DNA of 64,000 nt, from the NCBI GenBank assembly GCA_002338715.1, contig DDIR01000105.1, forward strand, positions 1 to 64,000, in the 5' to 3' direction. Numbering within the stretch: the stretch's first letter is position 1; each line of letters begins with the position of its first letter. The stretch is from Phycisphaerales bacterium UBA1845. GTDB lineage: Bacteria > Planctomycetota > Phycisphaerae > UBA1845. The notes beneath the pieces were generated by a model. The model saw only the letters and a list, made by a program, of their open reading frames with translations, was not told where the DNA came from and ran no database searches. Below are positions 26,865 through 35,055 of the stretch, piece by piece. The position numbers and the translations under genes were made by a program.

Positions 26865-27260
26865 TCAGATCAGCAGGATAATGGATGATAACGGCGCAAG
26901 GGATTGTGGTGGGCCATGCGGAAAATGTCCGCAGTAACTGAGAATTCGAGCGGGCGAATCCTGGTTGTCAGATGCGACGACATCGACTTGAAAGTCGTTG
27001 TTCGGATCTGGGGTTGAAACGTGAATCGGCGGAAGTGACCAAGGCGTGCCATCGCACCCGCAGAATCGAGGTGTGTCGTTTTGATCACCATCTTTTCGAT
27101 TGGGTGAAGCAGTCGAAGGGGCACATCCGCATTGGCATGTGTTCGCAGGACAGCAGCAGCACGAAGCGCTGGCCGGTGCGCTCTTGGAATCGCCCCAACT
27201 CGTTCCCGCATAGGGAAACCCTGCGGACAACAGCACCAAGATGGCCAGGTAACGGGTCAT
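26865..27260 (-). CDS. Small exported Cys-rich protein heading the metal operon
   Basis: A 131-residue protein, unrecognised. The signal peptide MTRYLAILVLLSAGFPYAG is followed by a cysteine cluster (SCCCCPANTCQCGCAPST) and FCGCDGTPW, about ten cysteines in the first half. The second half is polar with a final SYCGHFPHG and a short hydrophobic end. Periplasmic metal sequestration or delivery to the adaptor is a reasonable inference from position and composition. ATG at 27260 has GGAAGG just upstream, and an in-frame GTG lies six bases earlier. A good -10 box is only 12 bases from the start. Confidence 0.72.
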   Translation of the reverse strand: MTRYLAILVLLSAGFPYAGTSWGDSKSAPASASCCCCPANTCQCGCAPSTASPNRKDGDQNDTPRFCGCDGTPWSLPPIHVSTPDPNNDFQVDVVASDNQDSPARILSYCGHFPHGPPQSLAPLSSIILLI

Positions 27261-27271
27261 GTTCACCTTCC

Positions 27272-27298
27272 ATTATAACACGTGTATTGTCGGTACAA
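27272..27298 (-). promoter_or_regulatory. Promoter of the metal-efflux operon
   Basis: On the minus strand a perfect -10 TATAAT (27272-27277) is preceded by TTGTAC (27293-27298), spacer 15 bases. The spacer contains the palindrome ACACGTGT, a possible operator. The -10 box is so close to ATG 27260 that the mRNA would have a leader of only about five bases. Confidence 0.6.
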
Positions 27299-27387
27299 CC
27301 GTCGAAATTATTTTGTGACAAACCCCAAATGGCCCTTGTTAGCCGATAATCGCCACACAATTGAAAGCACATTCCACGCGCAGGCCC

Positions 27388-27708
27388 CTACGCAGGTTCG
27401 ATTTCCGTCCCGCATTCCGGACAAACGCCGCTGACGTTGCCGGTCAGGTTGTAGCCGCATTCTGCGCATTTGCCCTGCGGTTTGTGGTTGATTCGCCAAA
27501 AGAAGCATGCCGTTAGTGCAACCGGAGTGAGCATCAGCAAGAGCAGCGTGCCAATAGTTTTGAGCGTGCGGTGATATTCGTTTACCAGCGAACCGAGTGC
27601 TCGGATGAATGGAAAGTGATACCGGTCAATCCACATTCCCACGAGCGCCGCACACATCGCCGAAGCAAATCCAACAAGAAATCGCCTTATGCGGATTCGC
27701 TTTTTCAT
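27388..27708 (-). CDS. Membrane protein with C-terminal zinc ribbon
   Basis: A 106-residue member of the zinc-ribbon family in this window. It starts MKKRIRIRRFLVGF, has two membrane helices (about 10-28 and 48-70), and ends in CAECGYNLTGNVSGVCPECG. Short family versions like this have almost no extracytoplasmic domain. Four bases separate its start from the stop of the 43-residue microprotein upstream, so the two are probably one operon. The function is unknown. Confidence 0.75.
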   Translation of the reverse strand: MKKRIRIRRFLVGFASAMCAALVGMWIDRYHFPFIRALGSLVNEYHRTLKTIGTLLLLMLTPVALTACFFWRINHKPQGKCAECGYNLTGNVSGVCPECGTEIEPA

Positions 27709-27712
27709 GTGC

Positions 27713-27844
27713 CTATTTCTTGTCCTTGGGATCTTGCGAAGCTTTCTTCTTGTCCGCTTCCTTTTTCATGATCCATACCGCAATACCGAAGATGACGAAG
27801 GTTGCGAACGAGCCTACTTTTATCAGGACATCAATCCAATCCAT
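27713..27844 (-). CDS. 43-residue single-helix membrane microprotein
   Basis: The minus strand reads MDWIDVLIKVGSFATFVIFG, IAVWIMKKEADKKKASQDPK, DKK, then stop. It has one hydrophobic helix (about 5-26) and a strongly basic, lysine-rich tail. GAGGACAGACAA before ATG gives a fair ribosome binding site. The four-base gap to the next gene suggests coupling to the zinc-ribbon protein. Its shape resembles small accessory subunits, such as CcoQ-like ones, but no homology is claimed. Confidence 0.6.
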   Translation of the reverse strand: MDWIDVLIKVGSFATFVIFGIAVWIMKKEADKKKASQDPKDKK

Positions 27845-27932
27845 TTGTCTGTCCTCATCGAGAAGGAACGAGAGATTCAGTGCGCTTGCGCCGTGGTCAA
27901 GGTAAGGCGCTAGGGCGCAATCTGAAAGCCAA

Positions 27933-28376
27933 TCACGTTATTTCGATCACTGATCCACATTCCGGACAAACGCCACTGACGTTTCCGGTCAGGTTGTACC
28001 GGCAGTTTATGCATCCGCTTTTCGGGTGACGGTCAGAATGCCAAATCCAAAACGAAACCGGCACGATCGGCAGCAGAATCATCCATATGGGAACGAAAAC
28101 ATAAAAGTCATTGTTCCCTTTCGTTGACGAATGAACCCACCAAAATTGGGGATGTTCCCAATAGTACGGTCGCACCTCCAATCGCGAATAGTGCCAGTAG
28201 TAATCGGAGTCTTTTATGATCATCAGTGCACCCGGATGCGTTGTAAATTCCCACGGGCCGCCGGGGGTATACGAGATGTTTCGATATAAACTGACAATCC
28301 AGAAAATGGCCAGTGATGCACACGATCCTGTGCACACCCACTTGAAAATGCGACGCATTCGGATTCGCCGGTTCAT
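27933..28376 (-). CDS. Membrane protein with C-terminal zinc ribbon
   Basis: A 147-residue zinc-ribbon family member. The N-terminus MNRRIRMRRIFKW matches the M-x-R-R-I-R-x-R-R pattern of its relatives. A helix (about 14-32), a loop of about 70 residues rich in Trp and Tyr, and a second helix (IWMILLPIVPVSFWIW) lead to CINCRYNLTGNVSGVCPECG. The start at 28376 is used because it aligns with the other members; an in-frame ATG lies nine bases earlier. It is nearly the same layout as each half of the duplicated protein at 16040-16897. Confidence 0.78.
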   Translation of the reverse strand: MNRRIRMRRIFKWVCTGSCASLAIFWIVSLYRNISYTPGGPWEFTTHPGALMIIKDSDYYWHYSRLEVRPYYWEHPQFWWVHSSTKGNNDFYVFVPIWMILLPIVPVSFWIWHSDRHPKSGCINCRYNLTGNVSGVCPECGSVIEIT

Positions 28377-28736
28377 GTCGCCCATTATCCACCGCTCCGC
28401 GTGATCGCCAAGGCGGTTGGCGGGCGCGGGGCGGAGTAGGGGCGGCAGGGCTTGGCGGATGTCGGTTGGCTGGCGGCGATTTTGGCCCTTGACGGCAGCA
28501 TTTGGGCGATTGTCGGAGGCGTTGAAAATTGCTCGGAATGTTCGTTGACAGCGTGTATAACAACGCTAGATTTTCGTCGCCTCACAGAGCTACAAGACAT
28601 AACAAAAGGGTGTCGCGGATCGGCTTGAGGTCGGCCCGCCGTGTGCAGTGAGTTGGGTGACGTTGCGACGAGACGCTGGGTGCTCGTCGGTTGAAACGAA
28701 CCGCGCAATTTGGCCCACGCTTTGGGGGAATGATTG
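28377..28736. other. Divergent control region with promoter and gene-tail remnant
   Basis: Positions 28381-28420 share CCCATTATCCACCG and GATCGCCAAG with the decayed gene tails upstream of other minus-strand genes (17269, 19119). A rightward promoter is at 28545-28572. The rest shows nothing recognisable. Confidence 0.4.
28545..28572 (+). promoter_or_regulatory. Candidate promoter for the methyltransferase/ATP-grasp gene
   Basis: A perfect -35 TTGACA (28545-28550) and TAGATT (28567-28572), spacer 16 bases. It would give a leader of about 155 bases before ATG 28737. Confidence 0.5.
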
Positions 28737-30686
28737 ATGGCTGATACCCGCAAGCAGTCCGGCTCGGCTGGACGGCGACCCGTAACCGCTCCGCGCACTT
28801 TTGGTCCGGTTTCTGATTTGGAACGACACCTCCCTTCCGATTGGTGGCGAACCCTCTTCAACGCTGCATACCTCAAGACCGACGGCGACGTCGTTGAGAA
28901 CTCCGAGAACACCCAGCGCGAGGTCGATCTCGTCATCAAAGCCGCGGCATTGGATCCGAACGATCGCATCCTCGACGTCTGCTGCGGGCAGGGGCGACAC
29001 TCGCTGGAGTTCGCCCGCCGGGGGTTCAAAGAAGTCACGGGCATCGATCGGTCGCGATACCTTATTCGTCTTGCCCGCAAGCGTGCAGCGGCTGAGAACC
29101 TGTCGGCATCGTTTCATGAAGGAGATGCGCGCAAGTTTCGCCGGCGCGACAAGCTGTTTCACTGCGTCATGTTGATGGGCAACTCGTTCGGTTACTTCGA
29201 GCAGAAGCGTGACGATGAGTCCGTGCTCGAAGCCGTCGCTAGCGCGCTGATGCCTGGCGGTGTTGTGTTCCTGGATGTGGTTGACGGCGACTGGATGCGG
29301 ACCGGGTTTGAACCGCGCTCGTGGGAATGGATCGACCAGAACCACTTCGTCTGTCGCGAGCGGGCGTTGGCGAAAGATGGCGAGCGGATCATCTCGCGCG
29401 AAGTGATCACCCATTCCGAGCGGGGCATCATCGCCGACCAGTTCTACGCCGAACGCCTTTATTCAAAGGAGCAACTGACCAGCCTGCTTGAAAAAGTCGG
29501 GTTTGAATCGGTTCGCTATCATGGCACGCTGGAAGCCGATTCCGATCGCGGGCAGGACCTGGGCATGATGGCCCACCGCATTATTCTGACCGCGCGGTTG
29601 TCGCGTCGGGCAAAGTCCGTGACGCCGCCAAGTCGCTCGGCCCCCGCGTTTCCGAAGGTCACCGTTTTGTTGGGCGATCCATCGCTGCCGGACTCGGTCA
29701 AGGTGGACGGGAAGTTCAACCCGCTCGATATCGATACCGTTGATCGGCTTAAGGTCGCGCTGGCGGAACTGACCGATTACGAATTTTCCTACATCGATGA
29801 CCACCAGTCGCTCGCGGGCAGGCTTCGAGCTGAACCACCGTCGTTCGTGTTGAATCTTTGCGACGAGGGTTATTGGAATCGCGCGACGTTGGAGCTGCAT
29901 ATACCGGCGCTGTTGGACATGCACGGTATTCCGTACAGCGGTGCGGGGGCGGCTTGTCTTGGGCTTTGCTACAACAAGAACCTCGTGCGCGGATTCGCCG
30001 AATCGCTCGACATTCCCACGCCGATGGAATCGTACATCGGGCCGGATGACAGCGTCGCGACGTTGCCTGCAACATTCCCCGCACTGGTGAAACCAAACTT
30101 CGGCGACAGCAGCATCGGCATCACGAAGGACGCGGTGGTGCGCAACTCGACCGAATTGATGGCCTACATCGAGTGGCTGCGAAATTCGTTTGGACGCTGC
30201 GCGATTTTGATTCAGGAGTTTTTGGAGGGGACGGAGTATTCCGTCGGCGTGGTGGGCAATCCGGGGCTGTCGTATCGAACGCTGCCGGCGCTTCAAGTTG
30301 ACTATTCGCGGCTGCCCAAAGGCTTGCCGAAGATTCTGTGCTACGAATCGAAGTGGCGTCCGGACTCGCCCTATTGGGACCAGGTCCAATACACCGAAGC
30401 CGACATCACCGAAGAGCAGCGCCGCACACTTTACGACCATTCCAACACGCTGTTCGAGCGGTTGGAGTGTCACGACTACGCGCGGTTCGACTTCCGCGCC
30501 GATGCGAATGGCGTCATCAAACTGATGGAAGTGAATCCGAACCCCGGCTGGTGCTGGGACGGAAAGTTCAACATGATGGCCGGTTATGCTGGTTTGCGCT
30601 ATTCGGATCTTTTGCGGATGATCATCGAAGCCGCGCAGGAGCGGACGCATAGCGAGTCGGCCAAGCTGAAGAGCGCCGCGGAGTAG
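28737..30686 (+). CDS. Methyltransferase fused to a D-Ala-D-Ala-ligase-like ATP-grasp enzyme
   Basis: A 649-residue two-enzyme fusion. Residues about 30-290 form a class I SAM methyltransferase (motif I ILDVCCGQGRHS at 78-89, acidic motif II VTGIDRS, MPGGVVFLDVVDG). Residues about 307-635 form an ATP-grasp ligase of the D-alanine-D-alanine ligase superfamily. Markers there are FVLNLCDEGY, GIPYSGAGA, VKPNFGDSSIGI at 451-462, IQEFLEGTEYSVGVVG, and the metal-binding FDFRAD...MEVNPNPG at 584-604. The substrate is unknown: it may join two amino or peptide units and methylate the product, or methylate a precursor. It is unlikely to be the housekeeping Ddl because of the fusion and the motif differences. 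ATG at 28737 has GGGGGA upstream. MgtC-like and aspartoacylase-like genes follow closely. Confidence 0.85.
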   Translation: MADTRKQSGSAGRRPVTAPRTFGPVSDLERHLPSDWWRTLFNAAYLKTDGDVVENSENTQREVDLVIKAAALDPNDRILDVCCGQGRHSLEFARRGFKEVTGIDRSRYLIRLARKRAAAENLSASFHEGDARKFRRRDKLFHCVMLMGNSFGYFEQKRDDESVLEAVASALMPGGVVFLDVVDGDWMRTGFEPRSWEWIDQNHFVCRERALAKDGERIISREVITHSERGIIADQFYAERLYSKEQLTSLLEKVGFESVRYHGTLEADSDRGQDLGMMAHRIILTARLSRRAKSVTPPSRSAPAFPKVTVLLGDPSLPDSVKVDGKFNPLDIDTVDRLKVALAELTDYEFSYIDDHQSLAGRLRAEPPSFVLNLCDEGYWNRATLELHIPALLDMHGIPYSGAGAACLGLCYNKNLVRGFAESLDIPTPMESYIGPDDSVATLPATFPALVKPNFGDSSIGITKDAVVRNSTELMAYIEWLRNSFGRCAILIQEFLEGTEYSVGVVGNPGLSYRTLPALQVDYSRLPKGLPKILCYESKWRPDSPYWDQVQYTEADITEEQRRTLYDHSNTLFERLECHDYARFDFRADANGVIKLMEVNPNPGWCWDGKFNMMAGYAGLRYSDLLRMIIEAAQERTHSESAKLKSAAE

Positions 30687-30724
30687 ACCAACTGCCGGTT
30701 TGGATTCACCAGGAAGTATTCGCC

Positions 30725-31219
30725 GTGCCTGAAGAACTCTTGAGCATTGCTCCGCTGAATTGGATGGCAATCGCGTGCGCGATGTTGTGCGGCGCGATCA
30801 TCGGTTTGGAGCGGCAGATGCTTGGCAAGCCCGTGGGAATCCGCACGAGCGTACTGGTTTGTCTGAGCACCTATATCTTCGTCACCATTTCCAACTCGGT
30901 TGCCGCACAATCGACGGATCCGTCGCGCGTGATTGGGCAGATCATCACTGGCGTCGGGTTTCTGGGGGCAGGCGTGATGATGTCGCGCGATGGGTTGGTT
31001 GTCGGGGTGACGTCGGCGGCTGCGATCTGGATTCTTGCGGCGATCGGGGTGACGATTGCTTCGGGATTTCATGTGACCGCGGTCAAGCTGGCGATTTTGG
31101 CGGTGGCGATCCTTGTCGGCGTCAACAAAATCGAAGGTACCTTTGGGGCTATGCAGCGCGGCGTGCATCGGCGGTTGGTCGGTCGAAAGCGACGAAGGCA
31201 AAATGGCGGACATGCCTGA
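30725..31219 (+). CDS. MgtC/SapB-family membrane protein
   Basis: A 164-residue inner-membrane protein. The N-terminal MgtC domain shows IGLERQMLGKPVGIRTSVLV and the typical GVGFLGAGVMM, with four to five helices. The C-terminal tail is short and basic, so the long cytoplasmic ACT-like domain of virulence MgtC is absent. Relatives modulate Mg2+-related processes or F-ATPase; the role here is unknown. GTG at 30725 has AGGAAG upstream. It lies 38 bases after the fusion gene and 68 bases before the hydrolase gene, suggesting one operon. Confidence 0.85.
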   Translation: MPEELLSIAPLNWMAIACAMLCGAIIGLERQMLGKPVGIRTSVLVCLSTYIFVTISNSVAAQSTDPSRVIGQIITGVGFLGAGVMMSRDGLVVGVTSAAAIWILAAIGVTIASGFHVTAVKLAILAVAILVGVNKIEGTFGAMQRGVHRRLVGRKRRRQNGGHA

Positions 31220-31287
31220 GATGAACTTGTCCACTCGACACTTCGGTAAAGCAGTTGTGCCGAACTCCAATCAAGTTGATCCCAACG

Positions 31288-32334
31288 ATGACTGAGCGAA
31301 CAGGCAAGTCTCTCCGCCCCGGGGTTCGATACTCTTTCTTGAAAATCCTGACGGGTTCAGACCTCTCGCGCCGGCGATTGGCGGTGATGACGGCGACGGC
31401 ATCGAAGCCCGGCCCGACGCTTTGGTTGACGGCATGCGCGCACGGCGACGAAGTCGGTGGCGTGGTGGTGATCCAGGAAGTTTTTCGGCGTTTGAAGCGC
31501 AAGCCGCTCTTGTGCGGTGAGGTGCGGGCGTTTCCGCTGATGAATCCGTTGGGTTTTGAAGTCGGAACGCGCCATATTTCGATCGGTGGCGAGGATTTGA
31601 ATCGCAGCTTTCCGGGGAACCCCAACGGGTCGCTTGCACATCGCATCGCGGCGACGATCTTCGACGAGATCATTCAAACCCAACCGGCGCTTGTGCTCGA
31701 CTTGCACAATGACTGGCGCAACTCAATTCCTTATGCGGTGATCGACCCGCAGCGCAGTACCGCCCATCGCGAAGCCTTTGCCCAAGCCCGCCGATTCGCG
31801 CGGACGACGGGCTTGCCACTGGTGGAAGAGTCGAACAGCGTTTCTGAAACGATGGTGTCGCGCAGGACGCTGTCGGGTAGCTTGCTTCGGAGCGACATTG
31901 CGGCGATCACGCTGGAACTTGGCGAGGCCTATGTCGTCAACGAAGTGAACGTGGACCACGGGGTGCGGGCGATCTGGAATGTGCTGTCCGAGTTGGGCAT
32001 GGCCGCCGCGCAAGACCAGCCCTTTGAGTTTGAACTTCATCGCGACTGTCGCAGACGTTTTCTGGCGTATTCGGATGGCGCGCTGAGTTCGACGAGCGGG
32101 ATCATTCGCTTTTTGGTCAAGCCGGGCGACCTGATCGAGAACGGTCAGCCGGTGGCCAAGGTTTACAACGCATTCGGTAAACTTCTGGAGACGGTCGTGT
32201 CAGCCCATCGCGGGATCGTGCTCGGTCATTCCGATTCGTCGGTGGCGTTTCCCGGCGTGCCGGTCGTCGCGCTCGGTGTGCTCAAGCCGCCCGGGCGTAA
32301 AACGCCGACAACGGGTCGTCCGGTCCAACCGTAA
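31288..32334 (+). CDS. Succinylglutamate desuccinylase/aspartoacylase-like hydrolase
   Basis: A 348-residue zinc hydrolase of the AstE/AspA (M14-like) group. The zinc motif is ACAHGDE (His52, Glu55) with His140 in VLDLHND. NRSFPG at 105-110 and the ITLELGEA block with the catalytic-type glutamate are also present. The C-terminal 90 residues form the beta domain seen in relatives (GDLIENGQPVAKVYN). These enzymes cleave N-acyl or peptide-like amide bonds. Position next to an ATP-grasp ligase suggests turnover or processing of the same product. The start is uncertain: ATG 31288 is used, but no strong ribosome binding site precedes it. Confidence 0.83.
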   Translation: MTERTGKSLRPGVRYSFLKILTGSDLSRRRLAVMTATASKPGPTLWLTACAHGDEVGGVVVIQEVFRRLKRKPLLCGEVRAFPLMNPLGFEVGTRHISIGGEDLNRSFPGNPNGSLAHRIAATIFDEIIQTQPALVLDLHNDWRNSIPYAVIDPQRSTAHREAFAQARRFARTTGLPLVEESNSVSETMVSRRTLSGSLLRSDIAAITLELGEAYVVNEVNVDHGVRAIWNVLSELGMAAAQDQPFEFELHRDCRRRFLAYSDGALSSTSGIIRFLVKPGDLIENGQPVAKVYNAFGKLLETVVSAHRGIVLGHSDSSVAFPGVPVVALGVLKPPGRKTPTTGRPVQP

Positions 32335-32394
32335 GCACACTTCTTCGAGCGCACGGGATCGCTCAGACGCGTTGGGACGCCAGCGGACGAGCGG

Positions 32395-34629
32395 CTAATT
32401 GGGGCCTGCCAACTGACTGACGAACGCCTGCAGGTCGGCTTGATCGATGAATTCGTCACCCGTCAGGTTGGCCCACTCGCAGCCACCTGTGGCCGCATTG
32501 CCAAAGCATGACATGAACAAGCCATAGTCCATCAGATCCACATCGCCGTCGGGTTCAACGTCGCCATTACCAAATGGGACGCAGGAATTGTCAGACTCTC
32601 TGCACCAGTTATCAATGCCGCAAGGTAAACTTTCGGCAACGCAATCCAGCAGCGGGTCGCAAATCTCGGCACCATCGCAGAAGAGCCCGTTATCGCATAT
32701 GGCGTCAACCGGTGTGTGGTCGCAGGAATCGGCGCCCTCGTTGCATGTGTCCGTCGTGCATGCGATAGCGTCGTCACATGAGACAGGTGTCCCCGCGATG
32801 CATGTACCGGCATCACACGTTTCCATACCGTTGCAGAACGAGCCATCGTCACAGCCATCGTCGATCGAGCAGCCCGGGACAATTGTGATTGCGATGTCGT
32901 CGATGGCAATGTCACTGCTCCAACTTGAACCGGTGACGCCTCTGAAGCGAATCGTTTTGACTGCACCGACGTGAGACGAGAGATCAATGTTCGCCTGAAG
33001 CCATTGGTTGCCCTGATCGCCCGACACACTGAACAGGCTAGTCCATGCGGAACAGTCATCGGAAACTTCGACATCAAGCGACCCAACGCTCGTGCCGAAC
33101 ATGTGATACCAGAACGTCAGGTTCGCCGCATTGGCACCGGTCAAGTCGATGCAGGGACTTTGAAGAAGAGCGGTCTTGTTCGGGCTGCCATTGTTGGCGG
33201 CTGACGCTTCGGTGTAAACGTATGATCCGGAACCAGTCGTGTGATCGCCGGACGGACCGGTTCCGCTTGACGGCGTCGCGCCGCTGAGGCGGGTCCAGTC
33301 GATATCATCACCGCCACCGTTATTCCACAATCCAAATCCCGAATCGAAGTTTTCACTGTATGGAAATAGATCGATCTGGTTCGGGCATGCGCTCTCGCAC
33401 GTTCCAGCATTGCAGGTGTCGGTTGTGCAGGTGTTGCCATCGTCGCAATCGCCGTCGGTTGAGCATGAGCCGCATTCGTCGAGCACTTCGTTGCACAAGT
33501 CCCCCGGGCACGGATCGACGCCCGGTTGGCACGAACTGTTGCCGTCGCACGTTTCCGCGCCGTTGCAGAATTGCCCGTCGTCGCAATCCAGATCAACCGC
33601 GCAGGTCGTGCTTCCCATTCTCAGGTCCATGACGATCGGGAGGTGGTCCGAAGAGTTGGCAGGCAAGGTGTCGCCAGCCTGCAAGCCAGCGGCTGCCAGT
33701 GCCGGAGCCAACATGGTATCGGTATTCAGAACGAAGCTATTGGCGACGGTGACCACGCTGTCGGTGTAAAACATTCGATCCAGCGCGGATGGAGGAAAAC
33801 TTTGGCTCCCTTGCCAGGTGAAGGTGTCTCCGGTGAACGGGTCGGCTGGCATGAGATTGGTCATGTCACTGACATCCCAATCGCCGGACACGTCAACGCC
33901 GTAAGTCGCTTCGTCCTGAATGTCGCCGGTTGTGATCGTGTTCTCTGGTTGCGGCCCACCGACCAGATTGAAATCGCCCAGTACGATCATGGGGGTGTCG
34001 CTGGGCAGGACAATGTTGTTTCCGGAAGCGCGGGCGACGCCGCGTGCATCGCCGAGCCAATTGGCGATCGCGTCGGCACTGTCTTGACGACTTGCGTCTT
34101 CGGTGCCACCAGGGTCGCCGCAACACTTGAGGTGTACGCCGAGCAGGTAGACATCCTGGGGATGGGTGGCATCCGGGAGATCGACCAGGGCAATGGTTAC
34201 GCCGCGCGTTGAGGAGGCGGGGATCGTGTCGGTGCGCGTCATGGTCAGTGGATACCGCGAGACGAGCACCGTGCGGATGCCTCCGAGCAATCCAAAGTGA
34301 ACCTGCCATCCCCCGGGTGTCGGCAGGATGCTGTTCATCCGATTTGCGACATCGCTGACGGATACGGCGCTGGTGAATTCTTCGAAACAGATGATGTCGG
34401 GATTCAGCGCGGTCAGGATTCGGTTGAACGCTGCGTCGTTACTGGTGTTTTCGATGAAATTGCGGGCGTGGTTGTACGCGACGATTCGCACGTCGAGCGC
34501 GTCGTCTTTTGAATAGTCGCCTGACAGCGGATCGAAAGCGAGTGTGTTGTTTGCGCTTGTGGCGACGAAGAGGCTCGCGACGATCAAGACCCCGGCGCGT
34601 GCAACCAAACGATTTGGACAAGACTTCAT
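32395..34629 (-). CDS. Secreted nuclease-like protein with MAM, Cys-rich and dockerin domains
   Basis: A 744-residue exported protein. After a signal peptide, residues about 45-335 form an endonuclease/exonuclease/phosphatase domain (IVAYNHARNF, IICFEEF, IVLGDFN, SSDHLPIVMDL), with the main catalytic residues present. A Cys-rich block (DDGQFCNGAETCDG, DGNTCTTDTCNAGTC) follows. Next comes a MAM-like domain (FDSGFGLW, DDIDWTRLSG, GPSGDHTTGSGSYVYTE, LTFWYHMFG, IAIDDIAI), then a second Cys-rich block and a dockerin-like end (EPDGDVDLMDYGLF). ATG 34629 has AAGGGA upstream. It is probably extracellular or surface attached, degrading nucleic acid or phosphodiesters. Confidence 0.87.
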   Translation of the reverse strand: MKSCPNRLVARAGVLIVASLFVATSANNTLAFDPLSGDYSKDDALDVRIVAYNHARNFIENTSNDAAFNRILTALNPDIICFEEFTSAVSVSDVANRMNSILPTPGGWQVHFGLLGGIRTVLVSRYPLTMTRTDTIPASSTRGVTIALVDLPDATHPQDVYLLGVHLKCCGDPGGTEDASRQDSADAIANWLGDARGVARASGNNIVLPSDTPMIVLGDFNLVGGPQPENTITTGDIQDEATYGVDVSGDWDVSDMTNLMPADPFTGDTFTWQGSQSFPPSALDRMFYTDSVVTVANSFVLNTDTMLAPALAAAGLQAGDTLPANSSDHLPIVMDLRMGSTTCAVDLDCDDGQFCNGAETCDGNSSCQPGVDPCPGDLCNEVLDECGSCSTDGDCDDGNTCTTDTCNAGTCESACPNQIDLFPYSENFDSGFGLWNNGGGDDIDWTRLSGATPSSGTGPSGDHTTGSGSYVYTEASAANNGSPNKTALLQSPCIDLTGANAANLTFWYHMFGTSVGSLDVEVSDDCSAWTSLFSVSGDQGNQWLQANIDLSSHVGAVKTIRFRGVTGSSWSSDIAIDDIAITIVPGCSIDDGCDDGSFCNGMETCDAGTCIAGTPVSCDDAIACTTDTCNEGADSCDHTPVDAICDNGLFCDGAEICDPLLDCVAESLPCGIDNWCRESDNSCVPFGNGDVEPDGDVDLMDYGLFMSCFGNAATGGCEWANLTGDEFIDQADLQAFVSQLAGPN

Positions 34630-35055
34630 GGCTTCTTTCCCTTTACCCGGATTGCTCAAGACGACACGCTCCGAGTGTGAAATCGTCGAAGCCATCGCGT
34701 CATTGTTATTCTAACGCATTCGGCCCGTTGGCAAAAAGCGCATACACTTGCAGATCACAAAAGTGACAAACGGTTGACACAATCGGTTTCCAGCGTCCAA
34801 TAATCACGATGCTCGAAGCCACACTTGCCGCAGTGCGTCGCCGCAGAAGAACGGGATTTTGCCTGCAGCGATCCCGTCCAATGAACGATGGTCGACTGGA
34901 TTGGCGAATCGGTGTCGAGAAACCTGTCGGACGCAAGGGCGAAGAAGTGAGCCTAAAGTGTCAGCAATCGGGAATCCAATATCCTTAGAGCCGTCTAAGA
35001 ATTGCGAGCGTGTGCAGCGGGTCGATTAAATCCAGCGGATTCGGCAGGCGCTGAC
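34630..35055. other. Intergenic region upstream of the nuclease-like gene
   Basis: Leftward TAGAAT (34708-34713) with TGGCAA (34729-34734, read TTGCCA on the minus strand) is a possible promoter, with a short 15-base spacer. No gene was recognised in the remainder. Confidence 0.3.

Noticed and set aside
29463..30770. Minus-strand open frame of about 435 codons opposite the ATP-grasp part
   Set aside because: It is a shadow of the fusion gene in the complementary frame, without domain or ribosome binding site.
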